From assembly GCA_015904075.1 (NCBI GenBank), contig JABMDH010000094.1, positions 7,230 to 14,023 of the forward strand: 6,794 nucleotides of DNA, read 5' to 3'. The notes beneath the pieces are model-generated. The model worked only from the letters and a program-made list of their open reading frames with translations, had not been told where the DNA came from and made no database searches. The translations under genes were made by a program, and so were the position numbers. This document shows positions 5,282-6,794 of this stretch, one piece after another. The stretch's first letter is position 1; each line of letters opens with the position of its first letter. This DNA is from Nitrospira sp. (GTDB taxonomy: Bacteria > Nitrospirota > Nitrospiria > Nitrospirales > Nitrospiraceae).

Positions 5282-5431
5282 ATGCCACACTGGCCTAGGC
5301 CGCACTACGATCTGCAACATCGGCCAGTCGACCAGATCAATCGATAATTGCTCGATCTGTTGCACGCCTATGGAATCCAACTCATCTTGGGAACAGCCCT
5401 GCTCGTCGTGAACCTGGCGACCTATGGATAG
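5282..5431 (+). pseudogene. Possible MscS-type channel N-terminal fragment with in-frame stop
   Basis: Reading from the ATG at 5282 gives MPHWPRPHYDLQHRPVDQIN-R, a TAA at 5345-5347, then LLDLLHAYGIQLILGTALLVV and NLATYG before a TAG at 5429-5431. The second part, a short amphipathic lead-in and one hydrophobic helix, recalls the first membrane helix of small MscS-type channels (LLDLL-AYG-KLL-A-LLLVVG). A CAA to TAA change would explain the stop. Only about 50 residues are left, so the call is tentative. The stretch 5244-5587 otherwise holds no gene, only the promoter region of the next small protein. Confidence 0.25.
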
Positions 5432-5448
5432 CAATGGCGGACATCTCG

Positions 5449-5503
5449 TTGACAATTGTTGCTCACAGGATTTAGTGTTCTGGGTGCTACACTAGACTAT
5501 AGT
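5449..5503 (+). promoter_or_regulatory. Promoter region of the 59-aa membrane protein
   Basis: Two candidate cores overlap. TTGACA (5449-5454, perfect) stands 16 bases before TTTAGT (5471-5476). Further down, TATAGT (5498-5503, 5 of 6) lacks a good -35 but is followed by a dyad at the expected start. An imperfect inverted repeat encloses the second core: CTCACAGGAT (5462-5471) against ATCCAGTGAG (5504-5513), 9 of 10 complementary. Confidence 0.5.
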
Positions 5504-5511
5504 ATCCAGTG

Positions 5512-5526
5512 AGAACCGCAGGTTCT
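5512..5526. promoter_or_regulatory. Perfect dyad AGAACC-GCA-GGTTCT, possible operator
   Basis: Six-base arms with a 3-base centre begin 8 bases after the TATAGT hexamer, so the dyad would cover the transcription start. A repressor bound here would block initiation. If transcribed, it forms a small hairpin at the 5' end of the mRNA. Confidence 0.4.
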
Positions 5527-5587
5527 GCTATTCATAGGCAAGACCTGAGTGCACGGTGACGGTAACTGATGAAAGGAGCCGATCCCT

Positions 5588-5767
5588 ATGCGTTGGTTCA
5601 ATTGGGTTGGGTTTGGGATGTTGGCGTCTGACGTTGCACTTGTTGATTTGGTCCTACTGAGCGATTGGTACGAGTCCAACATCATATTGATGATTGCCCT
5701 TGGAGCATACACTCTTGTTGCTCTTGGACTATGCCTGTGGGGAGGCCCAGAACGCGCAGGAAACTGA
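5588..5767 (+). CDS. Unrecognised 59-aa small membrane protein
   Basis: The ATG at 5588 is preceded by AAAGGAG (5572-5578) with 9-base spacing, and the frame runs MRWFNWVGFGMLASD to GGPERAGN, stopping at 5765-5767. Two hydrophobic segments are visible: about residues 6-24 (WVGFGMLASDVALVDLVLL, containing two aspartates) and about 32-52 (IILMIALGAYTLVALGLCLW). They are joined by a short polar SDWYESN loop. The product should be a two-helix inner-membrane hairpin. I do not recognise a family. The good ribosome site, the promoter with dyads and the hydrophobic pattern argue that it is expressed. The local codon use is more T-rich than in the neighbours, as expected for membrane segments. The flanking genes give no clue to function. 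Confidence 0.6.
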   Translation: MRWFNWVGFGMLASDVALVDLVLLSDWYESNIILMIALGAYTLVALGLCLWGGPERAGN

Positions 5768-6134
5768 CCGGCACATGCCCTCGCCTTCGCGATTCAGTGC
5801 GTCGTCTTTGCCAGATGCAATAAGAACTTATACGCAAACGGGTAACATCTGCGTTATTTCCTCCTCACCCCTGTGACAACATGACCTTGCATCCTGAAGC
5901 ATCCAGCGACCGGAACGGTTGGCTGGACGGGAAGGCCGCACGTGAAGGCCTGCCGTCGATCGACTCCTGATCAATACGGCCATCCCAATCCAACTCATTG
6001 ACTTATAAATTCTTTTCAATACCATTCGGAAATGCTGAGACCACCGAATGATCATGGGGAAATCTCATAGCGATGGTCATCGATATTGATCGCGACGGAT
6101 CTGCCGGTACTGGGCTGTCCGGTTTCCTCTCAAC
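5768..6134. other. Gene-free stretch between the small membrane protein and the HicB-like pair
   Basis: I find no supported gene on either strand. Visible elements are a direct repeat GAAGGCC-GCACGT-GAAGGCC near 5931-5950, a TTGACT (5998-6003) with only a poor -10 partner (TACCAT, 6020-6025), and an inverted repeat CATTCGG (6023-6029) / CCGAATG (6044-6050) whose arm centres are 21 bases apart, two helical turns. Either could be a binding site or chance. Confidence 0.5.
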
Positions 6135-6162
6135 TTGCCGTCCTACAAAGTCCAGCTATACT
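6135..6162 (+). promoter_or_regulatory. Promoter of HicB-like gene 1, nearly leaderless
   Basis: TTGCCG (6135-6140), a 16-base spacer, then TATACT (6157-6162). Only 10 bases separate the -10 from the ATG at 6173, so the transcript would start within a few bases of the start codon. The GCTATACTT and CAATCAT-ATG context recurs at the second gene. Confidence 0.5.
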
Positions 6163-6172
6163 TATCCCAATC

Positions 6173-6448
6173 ATGTCTGCGACGAAATATATACTCTGGG
6201 AAGAACAGGGCCGGTGGTGCGGCTACCTCCAGGGCTATCCGGACAACATCGCGTACGGGAAATCGTTCGAAGACTTGCAGTTCAAACTTCGCGATCTGCA
6301 GCGCGATCTCGCGGACCACGAGCACGAAGACGACCGGTCTCCGCATGCCACTGCAGTGACCGCGCCTCCACGTGTGTTCACCACCCGTCAGATCAAGACC
6401 CGCGCACGCTTTGAAAAAATTTTTCTCTTGATGTTCCCCAATCCCTAA
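6173..6448 (+). CDS. HicB-like antitoxin-type protein 1 (orphan)
   Basis: The protein has 91 residues. The N-terminal half matches the HicB-like antitoxin fold: KYILWEE (residues 5-11), WCGYL (15-19), YPDNIAYGKSFEDLQFKLRDLQRDL (22-46), corresponding to the family pattern W-x-GYL-x-x-x-PD-x-x-x-x-G-x-S-x-x-DL-x-x-x-L-x-x-L-x-x-DL. HicB proteins usually neutralise and repress an adjacent HicA RNase, but no HicA-like frame lies next to it, so the partner is missing or elsewhere. A polar linker follows, then an unusual basic and hydrophobic tail (TRQIKTRARFEKIFLLMFPNP, last 21 residues) that its paralogue lacks. The ATG at 6173 is chosen because the paralogue starts at the same place relative to the shared promoter. 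There is no Shine-Dalgarno, consistent with a leaderless transcript. Confidence 0.7.
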   Translation: MSATKYILWEEQGRWCGYLQGYPDNIAYGKSFEDLQFKLRDLQRDLADHEHEDDRSPHATAVTAPPRVFTTRQIKTRARFEKIFLLMFPNP

Positions 6449-6483
6449 ATCGCCATACACTCGTCTCCATCTCCTACTTGCAC

Positions 6484-6511
6484 TTGACGCCCGATAACGC
6501 CCGGCTATACT
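6484..6511 (+). promoter_or_regulatory. Promoter of HicB-like gene 2, nearly leaderless
   Basis: TTGACG (6484-6489, 5 of 6), a 16-base spacer, then TATACT (6506-6511, 5 of 6). The ATG at 6521 is 9 bases further on, so the mRNA leader would be about three bases or none. The spacing and surrounding bases match the promoter at 6135-6162. Confidence 0.65.
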
Positions 6512-6520
6512 TCAATCATC

Positions 6521-6718
6521 ATGCAACCAATAAAATACACAATGTGGGAAGAACCGAACGGATGGCGCGGGTATCTGAAGAGCCATCCTGACCAGGTGGT
6601 GCAAGGCAAGTCGTTTGACGACTTGCAGTTGAAACTTCGCCATCTGAATCAGGATCTCATCGGCCAATCGCGCCACCAAGAGTTGCTGCCGCCCCAAACC
6701 CCACCGCGAGCAGCCTAA
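6521..6718 (+). CDS. HicB-like antitoxin-type protein 2 (orphan)
   Basis: The protein has 65 residues. It is a paralogue of the preceding protein: KYTMWEE, WRGYLKSHPD, GKSFDDLQLKLRHLNQDL. About 24 of the first 46 positions are identical. It ends with a short polar, proline-rich tail (LLPPQTPPRAA) and lacks the basic-hydrophobic extension of copy 1. Its length is normal for small single-domain HicB-like proteins. No HicA partner is visible in the remaining 76 bases, but one could begin beyond the window edge. The start is fixed by the first ATG after the TATACT hexamer. No ribosome site precedes it, which fits leaderless translation. It has its own promoter and so need not depend on copy 1. 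Confidence 0.7.
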   Translation: MQPIKYTMWEEPNGWRGYLKSHPDQVVQGKSFDDLQLKLRHLNQDLIGQSRHQELLPPQTPPRAA

Positions 6719-6794
6719 CGCTCTGCATGACCTACCTACGGGGGAAGCCACGGCTGGCCCTGTGGTAGACCGCTGCGGAGGAAGGTGGAGGGGA

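Noticed and set aside
5828..6055. Minus-strand frame of 75 codons in the gap before the HicB-like genes
   Set aside because: It has no ribosome site and no recognisable features, and its composition looks like a chance frame.
6073..6414. Plus-strand frame of 113 codons overlapping HicB-like gene 1 in another phase
   Set aside because: The HicB-like frame explains the region, and the alternative product is arginine- and serine-rich with no family resemblance.
6732..6768. Inverted repeat CTACC/GGTAG with inner GCCA/TGGC after the last gene as a terminator
   Set aside because: The arms are only 4-5 bases, the pairings compete with each other, and no T-run follows.
1..6794. Insertion sequence, integrase, tRNA or CRISPR array as the cause of the rearrangements
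   Set aside because: I looked on both strands for transposase or integrase motifs, terminal inverted repeats, tRNA-like cloverleafs and regularly spaced repeats, and saw none. The only repeats are the two leader copies, the paralogous genes and the paired HicB promoters.

Overview
The window looks like an accessory, partly decayed stretch of a Gram-negative chromosome. Every gene I can support is on the + strand. Codon use is GC-leaning, and the mix of a truncated RND pump, small lipoproteins, DUF1059 and DUF1272 proteins and orphan HicB-like proteins reminds me of Nitrospira (Nitrospirota). That assignment is an impression from gene style, not from a marker gene.

Layout. Positions 1-615 hold the C-terminal third of an RND efflux permease. 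After an apparently non-coding gap comes a leader with a promoter-like pair and a strong Shine-Dalgarno. It drives a 68-aa DUF1059 protein (967-1173), which a strong hairpin separates from a small lipoprotein (1278-1754). The end of that lipoprotein gene is fused out of frame to the remains of an AraC-type regulator (about 1661-2227). A DUF1272 zinc-ribbon-like protein (2239-2547) follows. A second, diverged copy of the leader (about 2690-2844) then drives a paralogous, intact lipoprotein (2840-3280). A class I SAM methyltransferase (3344-4204) and a TfoX N-domain protein (4209-4520) are probably co-transcribed.

The second half is rich in debris and small genes. A frameshifted fragment of a reprolysin-like zinc metallopeptidase catalytic domain (4531-4743) lies directly upstream of a secreted 163-aa protein (4752-5243) that resembles the propeptide of the same family, so the two halves are in inverted order. 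A possible MscS-type N-terminal fragment with an in-frame stop follows. Next comes an unrecognised 59-aa membrane protein (5588-5767) behind a promoter with two dyads. Last are two paralogous HicB-like antitoxin-type proteins (6173-6448 and 6521-6718) that share a promoter placed so close to the ATG that both transcripts should be nearly leaderless.

How the genes fit together. No single pathway links them. The most coherent story is local duplication and recombination. One leader-plus-lipoprotein unit was duplicated, and one copy was broken by the junction to the AraC/DUF1272 block. A metallopeptidase was broken into pieces, and a HicB-like gene was duplicated together with its promoter. I see no transposase, integrase, tRNA, rRNA or CRISPR array.
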